Below, in pieces: positions 49,289 through 59,955 of a DNA stretch of 64,000 nucleotides. The DNA is from Candidatus Omnitrophota bacterium. Lineage in GTDB: Bacteria; Hinthialibacterota; Hinthialibacteria; Hinthialibacterales; Hinthialibacteraceae. The notes under the pieces are model-generated. The model was given only the letters and a program-made list of their open reading frames with translations. It ran no database searches and was not told the DNA's origin. The stretch covers positions 1 through 64,000 of the forward strand of contig JAFGTC010000130.1 of NCBI GenBank assembly GCA_016934335.1. The letters run 5' to 3'. The position numbers were made by a program, and so were the translations under genes. Every line of letters starts with the position of its first letter. Position 1 is the first letter of the stretch.

Positions 49289-49741
49289 TCAGGCGGCTTG
49301 AAAACTTAGATCGATGCCCCATAGGATGTTGGATTCGTTGCGGTGGTTTCTCGTGTAAGTCGTCACCCACTCATATTCCCCGCACATCATTCCTTTGCTT
49401 ATAACGGCGATCAACTCGACTTCATTGCAGGGCAACTCGAAATACCAGGTAGGAATTCCCGCCTCTTTTCGCTGTTTATAGGCCGGGCGATATCCCCGCA
49501 TCCACATTTCGGAAAATGAAAGTTGGATGCTGCCGCAAAACATTTCAAAAGCGTCGTCCAGATCCGGCATGGCGCCGAGAAATTCTTCCATTCGCTCCAA
49601 GGCGTGTTCTTTGATTGAAAAGAATCCCGCTTTGCTGAGTTTTAGAAACTTATCGCCGCGTATCGCCATCGCTCCAGCCCTCCCTTCGTTTGTGTCGTTA
49701 TTAAAAAGCAAAATAGGCGCCAAAGGGATTGTTTTGGGCAT
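49289..49741 (-). CDS. Hypothetical protein (150 aa), weak DUF4258-like HALERM segment
   Basis: Only long ORF in an AT-rich interval; SIKEHALERMEEFL. Confidence 0.5.
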   Translation of the reverse strand: MPKTIPLAPILLFNNDTNEGRAGAMAIRGDKFLKLSKAGFFSIKEHALERMEEFLGAMPDLDDAFEMFCGSIQLSFSEMWMRGYRPAYKQRKEAGIPTWYFELPCNEVELIAVISKGMMCGEYEWVTTYTRNHRNESNILWGIDLSFQAA

Positions 49742-50049
49742 TTGGAGAGACGACTCGCTTGAAAATATGAATTTAGGGAAAAGTCGCCATGCTATGCGCC
49801 TCCCTCGGGAAGCGCGATTTTCATGAAAAATGAATCAAAAATTGAGTGGAATTATTCAGTTTTTGATTGGTTATTCTTGATCTCATCCGTAAATGAATGC
49901 CGGGCTTGGAGCGGACGCCGAAAGCCGTGCGTTCAAACCGCCGCTCATTCAGTATTATGCTTTTCTGAACTAGGATAGTCTAAGAGGATAGTCTAAGAGA
50001 GGTTTTCCACTCCGGTCTCTCTTCGCGCAGAAGAGGAAGAAAGAGCAAA

Positions 50050-51069
50050 ATGTCGATGAACTTGGATTTGATACGCGATGTATTGATTCAAATTGGAAGG
50101 CGGGTGCGAGAGCGCGTTTATCATTCTCTGACGCACCAGTCGCTGGAGGAGCGCACCTCCGTTCATGCGGAGACGGAGGAGGATACGATCTACCAGATCG
50201 ATCGGGATGTCGAATCCATCATCCTCCCCGAATTGAATCGTCATGCGGCTGCATTGAACGGCGTTATCCTGATTGCGGAAGGCATCGGCGATGAGGACGC
50301 CGTCGCGCTCCCGCATGGATGCGATCCCCGCGATGCGGCCCTGCGCATCCTGATGGATCCCATCGACGGCACGCGCGGCATCATGTATGACAAGCGATCG
50401 GCGTTTTTCCTGGCGGGAGCGGCCCCCAATCGGGACGAGGCGGCTTCGCTCCGGGATGTCGTCGCGTCCGTCATGGTGGAACTCCCAACCTCGCGAAGTT
50501 ATCTCAGCGATGAAATATGGGCGTTGCGCGGGCAGGGAGCGCATCGGTCAACGTACAATATGAAATCGGGCGAAATCGAAGCGCGAAAAATCGCGCCCTC
50601 CCAATCGAAGACTCTTCTCGGCGGTTTTGGCCAGATCAGCCGGTTTTTCCCGCCGGCCAAGGAGATTCTCGCCCGCATTGAAGACCAATTGATAGAGCGC
50701 CTTTTCCCCGACGCGCCTGCGGGCCGGGCGATTCTTTTTGAAGACCAATATATTTCCACCGGCGGTCAATTGTATGAAATGCTAGTCGGACACGACCGGT
50801 TCGTCGCCGATTTGCGCGCGAGTCTCTATCGCCGGATCGAAAAAGAGGGCCGGCGAATCGGCTTGACCTGCCATCCCTACGATGTGGCCGCCCATAATAT
50901 CGCTCAAGAAGCGGGCGTGATTGTCACCGACGCCCGAGGCGCCGATCTCGATCCGCCTTTGACAACCACCGGCGCAGTGGATTGGATCGCTTACGCCAAT
51001 CCCAGCATCCGGGATGAAATTCAGCCGGTGCTAATGGATCTGCTGCGGGAGCAGGGATTGATTGAGTAA
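50050..51069 (+). CDS. Inositol monophosphatase-family phosphatase
   Basis: MDPIDGTRGIMYDKRSAFFLAG; C-terminal YDVAAHNIAQEAGVIVTDARG. Confidence 0.87.
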   Translation: MSMNLDLIRDVLIQIGRRVRERVYHSLTHQSLEERTSVHAETEEDTIYQIDRDVESIILPELNRHAAALNGVILIAEGIGDEDAVALPHGCDPRDAALRILMDPIDGTRGIMYDKRSAFFLAGAAPNRDEAASLRDVVASVMVELPTSRSYLSDEIWALRGQGAHRSTYNMKSGEIEARKIAPSQSKTLLGGFGQISRFFPPAKEILARIEDQLIERLFPDAPAGRAILFEDQYISTGGQLYEMLVGHDRFVADLRASLYRRIEKEGRRIGLTCHPYDVAAHNIAQEAGVIVTDARGADLDPPLTTTGAVDWIAYANPSIRDEIQPVLMDLLREQGLIE

Positions 51070-51084
51070 AAGAGGCGTTAAACC

Positions 51085-53424
51085 ATGGGGGAGGCGATGC
51101 GCAGCGATCATTTTGCATATAACCAGAAATTGTTTGTTATTTTATCGGCTGTTTTTGTCGGCTGCATGGCGACCTTAATGCAGGTTGTTCTTTTTCGCGA
51201 GCAAATGGCTCTGCTGGAAGGGAACGAACTGACGCTCTCTTTGATGCTGGCCTGGTGGCTGTCGGGGATCTCGCTGGGCGCATTGCTGCCCAAGCATTTT
51301 TCCATCGACTGGGATCGGCATGATTGGCTTCCCGCCTTGCTTCTCTCTTTGCCTTTGACGCTCGCTTTTTGCGCCGTGTTGATTCGCCTGGCGCCTTGGT
51401 GGCTTTCCATCCCCCCGCAGGAAAATCCTTCGCCCATTCAAATCGTCATCCTTTCCGCCGCATCCGTCATGCCGGCTTCGCTGCTGATCGGTTTCTTGTT
51501 TCCACTACTGTCAATCGCGATGAAGAACGCCGCCGAGAATCATGCGGACGCTCTGACGGTCGGGCGCATCTTTTTCTATGAAGCGCTGGGAAGTTTTGCG
51601 GGAGGGATTTTACTGCTGCTTCGTCTTGTTCCTCGATTCTCATCCTATGAAATCGCGGGATTGTCGTTGGGCCTGATCGCGCTGGTCATTTCCATCTTGC
51701 TTCCCAAATCGTTTTGGCGCAAGGCGGGATTGGCCGTCTTGGCTATGGTCTGCATCATTTTTTGGAGCGGCCTGCCGCACCGGATGGACCAGTGGAGCGC
51801 GCAGGCCCGCTGGGACGCCCGGCAGGCGGGCTATCGATTCATCCAGTCGCTGGAAACGCCCTATCAACGCCTGGAATTGGGGGAGAGAGACGAACAGTAT
51901 ACCGTGTTCGGCAACGGCGCTCCTCTTTTTTCCTATCCGGACGAGTACGCCCATTCGCAATGGGCTTTCATGAGTTTATCGCAAAATCCCGATCCCCGTT
52001 CCATTCTTCTCATCGGGAACGCCGGCGGAGAGTTCTATCCGTACTTCGTTCAGCATCAACCGCAGGATTATTGGATTATCGAAATGGACGCGGGCGTGAA
52101 AGAGATCGTCGGCGATCGTTTGGATAAAATCGATTCTCAGGAAAATCCGTCGCCGCCGCCGACCTGGGTCAGCGGCGACGCCATACGCTTTTTCGGCCAA
52201 AAATATTGGAGCGGATATTTTGATTTGGCCGCCGTCAACCAACCCGATCCTACCAACGCCGTGATCAACCGCTATTATACGCGCGAATTTTTTACGCTGC
52301 TCCGGCGCATCATGTCCGACGAAGGCATTGCGGCGTTCAGCACGACGGGTACGCCCAATTATCAGCTGGGCGACGTGGGTTTTTATGCGGGGACGCTGTA
52401 CTGGACTTTGCGCGATGTCTTTGAACATGTACTGGTCGTTCCGGGAACGGAATGGTGGTTTTTCGCCGGCGCCAACCGCGATCTGCTGTCCGATCCCGCT
52501 GCTGTAATCGAGCGCTTCAAGCGCCTCCATCCCAAGACGACTGGCTTCTCGCCGGAAATATACAGTCTCTATTACGATGCTGAGCGCATCGAACAGACGC
52601 GCCAATCGCTGGAGCGCTATCGCAGCGTTCCCCGGAATACGGATTCCCGGCCGTTGTGCTATCTGTACAATCTGCTCATGTGGTCCAAGAAATACGGTTA
52701 TCTCAAATGGCTGCCGGTCGAGTCTCTGGCGGCGTCGGGGCGAACCTTGATGGGGATGGGGATCGCCGCGCTTTTGGGATTGTACATCGCCGCTTTGGCA
52801 TTCTTTCGTCTTTTTACGCCGCGATCCATACGAGCGTCCTCGATTCCTTTGGTCGCCTTATTCTTTGCGGGCTTCTCTTCGTTAGCCGCCGAGACCGCCA
52901 TTCTTTTGTTTTTTCAAAGCTGCGTCGGCTATCTCTATCAACACGTCGGGATCTTCTTCGGCGTGTTCATGCTGGGATTAGCCGCCGGCGCCTTAGCCGC
53001 CAATCGATTTGTGATCCGACGGCGAAGGCCGGCCGGATTATGGCTGACTTGCGCCGCGGCATTGTTCAGCATCCTGCTGGCTCTTTCTCCAGCCGTCTTG
53101 TCCCTGTTTTCACACGTATGGATTCAATTCTGGGTGGAATTCCTTTTGCTGTTCTGGCTCGGCGTTTTGGCGTTTCTGATGGGATGCCTGCTGCCCATCG
53201 CGGCGCGAACGGTGGAAGATCAGGGAATCGATATGGCGTCGCTGGCGGGTTGGATTGACGCCAGCGACTGCGCGGGCGGAGCGTTGGGCGCGCTGATAAC
53301 CGGTTTGCTGCTCGCTCCCTTAATTGGATTGATGAATACTTTTTATGGATTGGCGGGATTGAACGCTTTCAACGTTTTGATTCTGTTTTATTGGCTGCGC
53401 AAAAAAAATACACAATCTTATTAA
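51085..53424 (+). CDS. Membrane-fused spermidine synthase-like protein
   Basis: N- and C-terminal multi-TM blocks flanking a Rossmann-like SILLIGNAGGEFYPYFV...YWIIEMDAGVKEIV region. Confidence 0.8.
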   Translation: MGEAMRSDHFAYNQKLFVILSAVFVGCMATLMQVVLFREQMALLEGNELTLSLMLAWWLSGISLGALLPKHFSIDWDRHDWLPALLLSLPLTLAFCAVLIRLAPWWLSIPPQENPSPIQIVILSAASVMPASLLIGFLFPLLSIAMKNAAENHADALTVGRIFFYEALGSFAGGILLLLRLVPRFSSYEIAGLSLGLIALVISILLPKSFWRKAGLAVLAMVCIIFWSGLPHRMDQWSAQARWDARQAGYRFIQSLETPYQRLELGERDEQYTVFGNGAPLFSYPDEYAHSQWAFMSLSQNPDPRSILLIGNAGGEFYPYFVQHQPQDYWIIEMDAGVKEIVGDRLDKIDSQENPSPPPTWVSGDAIRFFGQKYWSGYFDLAAVNQPDPTNAVINRYYTREFFTLLRRIMSDEGIAAFSTTGTPNYQLGDVGFYAGTLYWTLRDVFEHVLVVPGTEWWFFAGANRDLLSDPAAVIERFKRLHPKTTGFSPEIYSLYYDAERIEQTRQSLERYRSVPRNTDSRPLCYLYNLLMWSKKYGYLKWLPVESLAASGRTLMGMGIAALLGLYIAALAFFRLFTPRSIRASSIPLVALFFAGFSSLAAETAILLFFQSCVGYLYQHVGIFFGVFMLGLAAGALAANRFVIRRRRPAGLWLTCAAALFSILLALSPAVLSLFSHVWIQFWVEFLLLFWLGVLAFLMGCLLPIAARTVEDQGIDMASLAGWIDASDCAGGALGALITGLLLAPLIGLMNTFYGLAGLNAFNVLILFYWLRKKNTQSY

Positions 53425-53525
53425 AAATGTGTTATCATCTTTTGGGGATGATGAGAGGAATAAACGAGACAGCGTTTCATTTTGAGCCCGCCTTGTCCCG
53501 TCTCTTTCAGATTGCCTCTCCAATA

Positions 53526-54227
53526 TTATTCCACTACTCCGGGTTTCAGATTCCCGTCCTGTAGTTGTAGGTGGCGGTCGGCGTTTCGGGCGATGGATTG
53601 ATTATGAGTGACGATGACGATGGTCAAATGCCGGTTTTGCTGCTGTTTGCGAATCAACGCGATCAATTCGTCGCTGCTGGCCGGGTCGAGGTTGCCGGTC
53701 GGCTCGTCCATAAACAGAATGGCGGGCGAATTGATCATGGAGCGGGCGACGGCCGTGCGCTGCTGTTCGCCGCCGGAAAGACGGCTGGGTTTGTGGCTTA
53801 AGCGATGTCCCAATCCCAAGTCGGTCAGCAGGGATCGGGCTTTTTCGCGCAGGTCGCGGGCGGGCAGGCCGGCGATCATGCCGGGCAGCATGACGTTTTC
53901 CAGCGCGTTGAACTCGGGCAGCAGATGGTGAAATTGAAACACGAAGCCGAATTCGCAGTTTCGGATGCGGTTCAATTCCTCGCCGTTGGTTTGGGCCAAG
54001 TCGCGTCCCAGGTAGAGAATTTGTCCGGAGGTGGGGTGGTCCAGGCAGCCCAATAGATGCAAAAGAGTGGATTTTCCCGAACCGGATTCGCCGGTGACGG
54101 CTAAAAACTCATTTTTGTGAATCTGCAAGTGCAGATCGTGCAGAACGACTAAGTCTTCTTCGCCGGTCTTGAAGGTTTTTTGGAGACTTTTGGCTTCGAG
54201 CAAAATATTATTGAGATCCGGATTCAT
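53526..54227 (-). CDS. ABC transporter ATPase, LolD-like
   Basis: GESGSGKSTLLHLLG; LSGGEQQRTAVARSM; FVFQFHHLLPEFNALENVMLP. Confidence 0.93.
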   Translation of the reverse strand: MNPDLNNILLEAKSLQKTFKTGEEDLVVLHDLHLQIHKNEFLAVTGESGSGKSTLLHLLGCLDHPTSGQILYLGRDLAQTNGEELNRIRNCEFGFVFQFHHLLPEFNALENVMLPGMIAGLPARDLREKARSLLTDLGLGHRLSHKPSRLSGGEQQRTAVARSMINSPAILFMDEPTGNLDPASSDELIALIRKQQQNRHLTIVIVTHNQSIARNADRHLQLQDGNLKPGVVE

Positions 54228-56469
54228 TCGAGCGGCCTTCCTGCTGCGATATGTCGCGTTCGAGTTTGTTTTGTTCCATGATTATCTGTTTTTCCAAGTC
54301 GCGCATGGAGAGCGCGCGGGCGCCTTCCAAGGCTTTATCGAAATGCTGCCTCGCTTCGGATAACTCGTTCAATTGGACTTGGATGAGGGCGAGTCGGAAA
54401 TGGATGTCGACCGAGCCAGGTTCGAGATCGAGAACCTTTTGATAGAGGGCCGCGGCTTCATCCAGATTGTTGAATTGCTCCTGCTCAATTCGGCCTAACA
54501 GAGCGATGGCGTTCGTGTTGTAAGGGTGCAGTTGAATTTCTTTCCGGAGATGGCGGGCCGCTTCCTGGTATTTGCGCGCTTTCTCATCGATCTGGGCAGC
54601 CAAGAAGTTCGCATCCTCGCGGTTGGGATCGATGATCAGCAGGATGTCGGACATTTTTTGCGCTTGCGCAAATCGGGATTCTTCCAAGTACAAATTGCAC
54701 AGCAGTTGATAGGTTTCAGGGACGCACCAGGTCTCTCGCGAGCGTTCGAGGTGGTCGATGGCGCGCATGCGCAAGCGCGGGTCTCGCTGAATTCGAAACT
54801 GCGAAGCGTATAAGCGGCCCAGGTCGAATAAGACGGCGCCGCGGCGGGGGAAAAGGCGATTGGCCTGGTTCAGGCGCGTCTCCGCCAAATGGAAATGAGT
54901 AAAGGCGCCGGCCGGATCGGATTGTTGAATGCTTCTCATGCCGTTCTGCCAATTAACAAAAGCTTTGTTGAGATTATGGCTGGAGGCCAGATGGCTCAGG
55001 ATCAATCCCGCCGCCGCGGCGAGAAGAGGGATGGCGGCCAGCGATATGATCCAGCGAAAATAAGCCGGGCGGTTTGAAAGAGTTCCTTTTTCTTTTCTGG
55101 TTAATAGGATGACGCCGCCCGCCGCTAAGGCGAAAAGTACTGCGCTGGCGGGAAGCAGAAGGGGGAAATCGTAAAGACATTGAATGATTATCATCACAAG
55201 AACGGCTGTGCATCCGGCCAGCAGCGCCGTTTTCTCTTGGGCGCGGTGGGAACGGAGCAGTCCGCACACGGCAAATGTCAGCAGAGAAATCAGAAATAAA
55301 ATCAGCAGGGAATAACCGATCAGGCCGGTTTCGGCGAGCGTCTGCAGGTAATCGTTGTGCGCTTGGTCGGTTCGGATGGTGTTCATTTCCCGGGTGACGT
55401 GCTGAATGCGCTGCGGATCGGTTTCCAGAGCGGACGTATAAATAGCGTCCAAAAACCGGGGGGCGTAGCGACCGAGGCCCTGGCCCCACAGGGGATTTTC
55501 CCGCCACATGCGCAGCGCGGCGTACCACATAAGAGGGCGGGCGCGCAGGCTGGCGTCGCGCAGTTGCAGGCCGTGGTGAAATCGCCGGGCGGTATTATGC
55601 AGGGGGCCGTTATTCGATTCCAAGGCAAAAAACGCGGTAATAAGGAGGATGAGCGCGCATGCGGCAAAACAGGCCTGCTTCCAGCGCCGTTGAATCGTCT
55701 GAAGAATGGAGGAATGAGACGCGTCTTTCCGATAGGCTAAGAAAAGAATGGTCAATAATAAAGTCGGGATTAAACTGATCCAAATGCCGCGCGTGAATGT
55801 GTAGGCTAACGTGATCAGCACAATGACGCTGTAAGCGATCCAAAGCAAGCGAGCCCGCCAATCGCGCGAGGCCGCCGCAAGGGTGATCAGCCATATCAAT
55901 AAGATTCCGCCGTAGCTGGCGTAATAATTTGGATTTCCTAGGCTGGACCAGATAACGGCGCGATCGGCGCCGATGAACGAACTTTGCCAGACCCAGGGCA
56001 GTTTTTTGATCCATGTCAAAAAAATAAATTCGCCGAAAATGTTGCCGACGGCTAGAATCACCGGCCCTAACTGGCCGATGGCGGCGATCCAAAGCAATTG
56101 GAAGAATTCTTTTCGCCCCGCGCAGGCGTCTGCAATCAGAAGGATCAAAAGCAACCAGGATATGGGTTGGAACGCCGCATCCATTGCGAATTCTCGATGA
56201 TCGTCCACAGCCGCGCGCGCCAGGATATACAGGATCCATGCGGCGATGACGGCGGCGATCGTGTTGAAGCGGCTATGCGTTCGCCGGGCGCACCAGAGCG
56301 GCAGTGTGAATAAAACAGCAAGCAATACGCCGTATTGCAGAAAACGGAATTTCGTTTCCGGCCCGGCGCCGACGCCGATCTGCAGGTCGACCAGCACGGG
56401 CGTCAGCAGCAGAACGGCGGCGATCGTCAGGAAGCGCAATTTTTCTATATAATCGAGAAGGATGCCCAT
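54208..56469 (-). CDS. O-antigen ligase-like protein with C-terminal TPR repeats
   Basis: Multi-TM N-terminal half; RPLMWYAALRMWRENPLWGQGLGRY...QAHNDYLQTLAETGLIGY; TPR-like C-terminal half. Confidence 0.88.
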   Translation of the reverse strand: MGILLDYIEKLRFLTIAAVLLLTPVLVDLQIGVGAGPETKFRFLQYGVLLAVLFTLPLWCARRTHSRFNTIAAVIAAWILYILARAAVDDHREFAMDAAFQPISWLLLILLIADACAGRKEFFQLLWIAAIGQLGPVILAVGNIFGEFIFLTWIKKLPWVWQSSFIGADRAVIWSSLGNPNYYASYGGILLIWLITLAAASRDWRARLLWIAYSVIVLITLAYTFTRGIWISLIPTLLLTILFLAYRKDASHSSILQTIQRRWKQACFAACALILLITAFFALESNNGPLHNTARRFHHGLQLRDASLRARPLMWYAALRMWRENPLWGQGLGRYAPRFLDAIYTSALETDPQRIQHVTREMNTIRTDQAHNDYLQTLAETGLIGYSLLILFLISLLTFAVCGLLRSHRAQEKTALLAGCTAVLVMIIIQCLYDFPLLLPASAVLFALAAGGVILLTRKEKGTLSNRPAYFRWIISLAAIPLLAAAAGLILSHLASSHNLNKAFVNWQNGMRSIQQSDPAGAFTHFHLAETRLNQANRLFPRRGAVLFDLGRLYASQFRIQRDPRLRMRAIDHLERSRETWCVPETYQLLCNLYLEESRFAQAQKMSDILLIIDPNREDANFLAAQIDEKARKYQEAARHLRKEIQLHPYNTNAIALLGRIEQEQFNNLDEAAALYQKVLDLEPGSVDIHFRLALIQVQLNELSEARQHFDKALEGARALSMRDLEKQIIMEQNKLERDISQQEGRSNESGSQ

Positions 56470-56482
56470 CGTTTTCTTCGAT

Positions 56483-57574
56483 CTAATCTTCCTTGATGAG
56501 TTGATTGTAGAACCGAATCGTCTCTTCGGCGATGCGCGGCCAGGAAAATCGGGTTTGAGCGTCCTGGCGCGCCTGGCCGCCGAGGCGTTTTGCGGCCGCC
56601 GGATCGAGCATCAAATCGCTGACCGCCTCCGCCAGCGCCTGAGGATCGTCGGGGGGGACGAGCCGGCCGGTTTCGCCGTCGCGGATCACTTCCGGAATGC
56701 CGCCCACCCGCGTCGCCGCGATGGCTTTTCCATAAGCCATCATCAGCATTAGCGCGGCGCTTTGATCGATGTCGCGGTAGGGCAGCGCCGCAACCGCCGC
56801 CGAATCCAGGAGCGCAGGAATTTCTTCATCGGGAATGTAGCCGAAGCGCGTTTCGACGCACGACTGCAAATGATGTTCTTGGATCAACTTCTCGCATTCT
56901 TCGAACGGCCCCAAGGCCTGGCCGGCGATCAACAGGCGTGCGTCAGGGACTTTCCGTCGAATTTCGGGCATGGCTTTAATCAAAATATCGAGGCCTTTGT
57001 AAGGGCGGATATTCCCGAAAAAGAGAATGACGGGCGACGGCGACGGCGAGGCTTCCGGCGTTTTTTCTCCCAGCAAAAAACCGTATTCCCCGAGTGGAAT
57101 AACGGAGTGCTGCTTGCGAATTTCCGGAAACTGCCGCTCGAAAGCAACCCGCGAATGGTTGGTATGAAAAATCAATCCCTGCATGCGCTTGTAGGTTTTT
57201 CCATAGAGCGCCAACGAGGATTTTCGGATTTCATGAGGCAGCACATTATGAACCGTGTACACCCACGGGATGCGCTGCAGGGGAATCATGCGCATCACTG
57301 CGAGAACCAGCCGGGGGTATGTCGAACACTGCCAATGTACAATGTCGGCTTGACGGCGGAACGGGCGGCAGGCCGCCCATACGCGCAGCGGATTGGTGCA
57401 GAGTGCGTTAAAGACGCGGTGAACGCGAACCGAATCCGGCAAGGGACGGTCCAGCCAGCGAGAGGCGGTGATGATGTCGCATCGCGCGCCCTGTTCGCCC
57501 AACGCGCGCGCCAGGGCGTACGTGCAGTGCGATACTCCTCCAGCGCCGGAAGGTTCAATGAAAAGAATGTGCAT
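56483..57574 (-). CDS. Glycosyltransferase family 4
   Basis: PVILFFGNIRPYKGLDILIKAM; LPYRDIDQSAALMLMMAYGKAIAATRVGGIPEVIRDGETG. Confidence 0.93.
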   Translation of the reverse strand: MHILFIEPSGAGGVSHCTYALARALGEQGARCDIITASRWLDRPLPDSVRVHRVFNALCTNPLRVWAACRPFRRQADIVHWQCSTYPRLVLAVMRMIPLQRIPWVYTVHNVLPHEIRKSSLALYGKTYKRMQGLIFHTNHSRVAFERQFPEIRKQHSVIPLGEYGFLLGEKTPEASPSPSPVILFFGNIRPYKGLDILIKAMPEIRRKVPDARLLIAGQALGPFEECEKLIQEHHLQSCVETRFGYIPDEEIPALLDSAAVAALPYRDIDQSAALMLMMAYGKAIAATRVGGIPEVIRDGETGRLVPPDDPQALAEAVSDLMLDPAAAKRLGGQARQDAQTRFSWPRIAEETIRFYNQLIKED

Positions 57575-57703
57575 GAGATGTTGTTATCGTATGGATTTCT
57601 CCCCGGCGTATTGAATTTAAGCCGAAGGAGAGAGTCTTTTGCGGACTATTCTACCCTTCTGCATCGTTCTTTCTAAGAGAGAGAAGGACGGCTTTGTTAT
57701 GAA

Positions 57704-58819
57704 TCATCCGCCGGACATTGCCCGGCGATAGACGTTCAATGTTTCTCTAGCGGCGCAATCCCACGAAAACTGTTTGGCGCGCTCGATTCCTTTTTGAGAC
57801 CAGGCGTCCCGGTCGGAGGCCATCCACAGCCGGTTCATGGCCGCCATCCATTCGTCTTCTTCGTCCGAATCGATTAAAAGCCCCGCATCGCCTACGACTT
57901 CGGGAATCGAAGAATGCCGGGGAGCGATCACCGGCGTTCCGCAGGCCAGCGATTCGAGGCCCGGCAGCCAGAATCCCTCATACGCCGGCGTCAGAATCGA
58001 AAATTGAGCGGCGGAGTAGTAGAGGCGCATAACGTCCATGTCGCGCACGTAGCCTTCGAAACGGACATAAGGCTGGAGCTTCAGGGCATCCAGGGTTTCA
58101 TAGATGTCGTCATAGAGCCATCCTTCCTTCCCCACAATCACCAGCGTCGCGCCGGGATTGAATCGCTCCCGCCAGCGCGCAAATGCGCGCAGCAGGAACG
58201 GATAGCGCTTGCGCGGCTCGAGCGTGCCCACCGCCAGAATGAATCCCGGCTCCAGGGCTTTATCGTAGAGAAAGCGCCGCAAGCGCTCTGAATCCGGCTC
58301 GGGATAATAGGCCGGATCGGCGGCTTCATAAATGCGCGTGATTCGCTCTTCCGGGATGCCGAGCAGATTGACGACGTCGCGCTTGGTGTTGTCCGATACG
58401 GTTATGATATGGCGGGCCCGGCGGGCCATGATTGGAACCAGGCTGTTCCAAATCAGGCGCGACGTCAAATCTTTCTGCCGGGGAAACAGCATCGGCGAAA
58501 GATCGTGGATCGTCAGAATCGACGGATTTTCATACAGCAGCGGAATGGCCTGCCCCGGGCTGTGCAGCAGATCGATTCCCTCGCGCCGGCATAGGGATGA
58601 GAGGCGAGTCTGCGCCCAAATATGGGTGCTGGCCGGGCCGCTCAGGATATGGCGCAGGCGGCTGGGCAAGCGCAGATCCTGCGGCAGGGGGCGGTTATAA
58701 AGCAGCGTGTATTCCTCCTCGCCGGGCTGTTTGGCCAAGGCGCGCACTAAATTGTCCGTATAAAAGCCGATTCCCGCCCGGGAGCGCGTCAGTATGGAGC
58801 ATTCAATGCCGATTCGCAC
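57704..58819 (-). CDS. Glycosyltransferase family 4
   Basis: ILAVGTLEPRKRYPFLLRAF; PAYEGFWLPGLESLACGTPVIAPRHSSIPEVVGDAG. Confidence 0.94.
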   Translation of the reverse strand: MRIGIECSILTRSRAGIGFYTDNLVRALAKQPGEEEYTLLYNRPLPQDLRLPSRLRHILSGPASTHIWAQTRLSSLCRREGIDLLHSPGQAIPLLYENPSILTIHDLSPMLFPRQKDLTSRLIWNSLVPIMARRARHIITVSDNTKRDVVNLLGIPEERITRIYEAADPAYYPEPDSERLRRFLYDKALEPGFILAVGTLEPRKRYPFLLRAFARWRERFNPGATLVIVGKEGWLYDDIYETLDALKLQPYVRFEGYVRDMDVMRLYYSAAQFSILTPAYEGFWLPGLESLACGTPVIAPRHSSIPEVVGDAGLLIDSDEEDEWMAAMNRLWMASDRDAWSQKGIERAKQFSWDCAARETLNVYRRAMSGG

Positions 58820-59034
58820 AGTATCTGATTCTTTCTTTAAGATCGTTATTCTTACTCGTCGATTATTTCAGAAAGTATAAAGAAGAGCGGGCGCGCTCCC
58901 AACCCCGGCAGCCGCCGACTCGTCATCGATCCCCGCTTCTCATTGTCAAGAAGGAACTTTTCGACGATACTCTTACAGAACAAATGGATGCGCTTTTTAT
59001 CGCAGTTTGAGCCAATAATACGAAAGTTTCGATT

Positions 59035-59955
59035 ATGCTGTTTACGATTCTCAATTTTTTCTTCACCGTCATCATCGTCATTCTTTTTGTCCGTTATTTT
59101 GTAGAAAAATATCGGTTTTATGGATTCGGTCCGATTATGGTCTCGGTCGTCACCTTGACCGAACGCCTTATTCGGCCTTTGAAGCAGATCGCTCCGAAAG
59201 GCGCTCATCGTTTGGAAGAAAATATGCCTTTGGCCGCCATCGGGGTGATCCTGGTCATCCGCGGCCTCGCGATTTGGGCGCTGGGATCGGGGCCGTTGGA
59301 TGCGGCCGCCTTTATTCACCAGCAAAACAGCGGCGGCGTTTCAATCTTGAGCGCTATGGCGCTAAGTTTCAGCCAAGGGATCCTGCTGGTTGTCGAATTG
59401 TTGATCGCCTTCCTGTTCGCCAGCGTGATGGTCTCGCGGCGGGGGATCTCGATGAGCGGAAATGCGGGATTCATGTGTTTTCAAGAACGAACCTTCGCTG
59501 TGTTTCGGTGGACGCAGCAGTATTTCAAAAGCAACAATCTGATGTCCCTTTTTCTTGCAAGTTCCAGCCTGGCGCTCATTGCCGGTTCGGTTCTGGCGTC
59601 TCTGTTCAGTTTGACATTTTTCTATGGATCGTCGTTTTTCTATATGACGTTCATCGCTTATCTTTTCGATGTGCTTCTTGCGCTGCTGTATGTGTATTGG
59701 ATGGTGTTATTGCTGGCTATTCTTTCTTCGTGGATCGGCGCGGATCAATTTAGCATCGTGGTGCAGATTGTTCGGGCCATGGCCGATCCTTATTTAAACA
59801 TCTTCCGCCGCTGGATGCCCTGGGCGCGCATTGATTTCATCGATCTTTCCCCTATTTTTGCGTTTTTGTGCCTGAATCCCGGGTTGGTCTATCTGCTGAT
59901 GTGGATGCAGCAAATGGTTTTTCAGAATCTACGCGGATCGATTCAATGGATCTGA
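59035..59955 (+). CDS. YggT-family-like integral membrane protein
   Basis: LLAILSSWIGADQFSIVVQIVRAMADPYLNIFRRWMPWARIDFIDLSPIFAF plus an earlier RPLKQIAP half. Confidence 0.72.
   Translation: MLFTILNFFFTVIIVILFVRYFVEKYRFYGFGPIMVSVVTLTERLIRPLKQIAPKGAHRLEENMPLAAIGVILVIRGLAIWALGSGPLDAAAFIHQQNSGGVSILSAMALSFSQGILLVVELLIAFLFASVMVSRRGISMSGNAGFMCFQERTFAVFRWTQQYFKSNNLMSLFLASSSLALIAGSVLASLFSLTFFYGSSFFYMTFIAYLFDVLLALLYVYWMVLLLAILSSWIGADQFSIVVQIVRAMADPYLNIFRRWMPWARIDFIDLSPIFAFLCLNPGLVYLLMWMQQMVFQNLRGSIQWI

Noticed and set aside
52656-53258. 200-aa alternate-frame ORF
   Set aside because: Lies inside the spermidine-synthase-like membrane protein; low-complexity Arg-rich translation.
56762-57676. 304-aa antisense ORF opposite a GT4 gene
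   Set aside because: Shadow ORF; the GT4 frame has clear conserved motifs.
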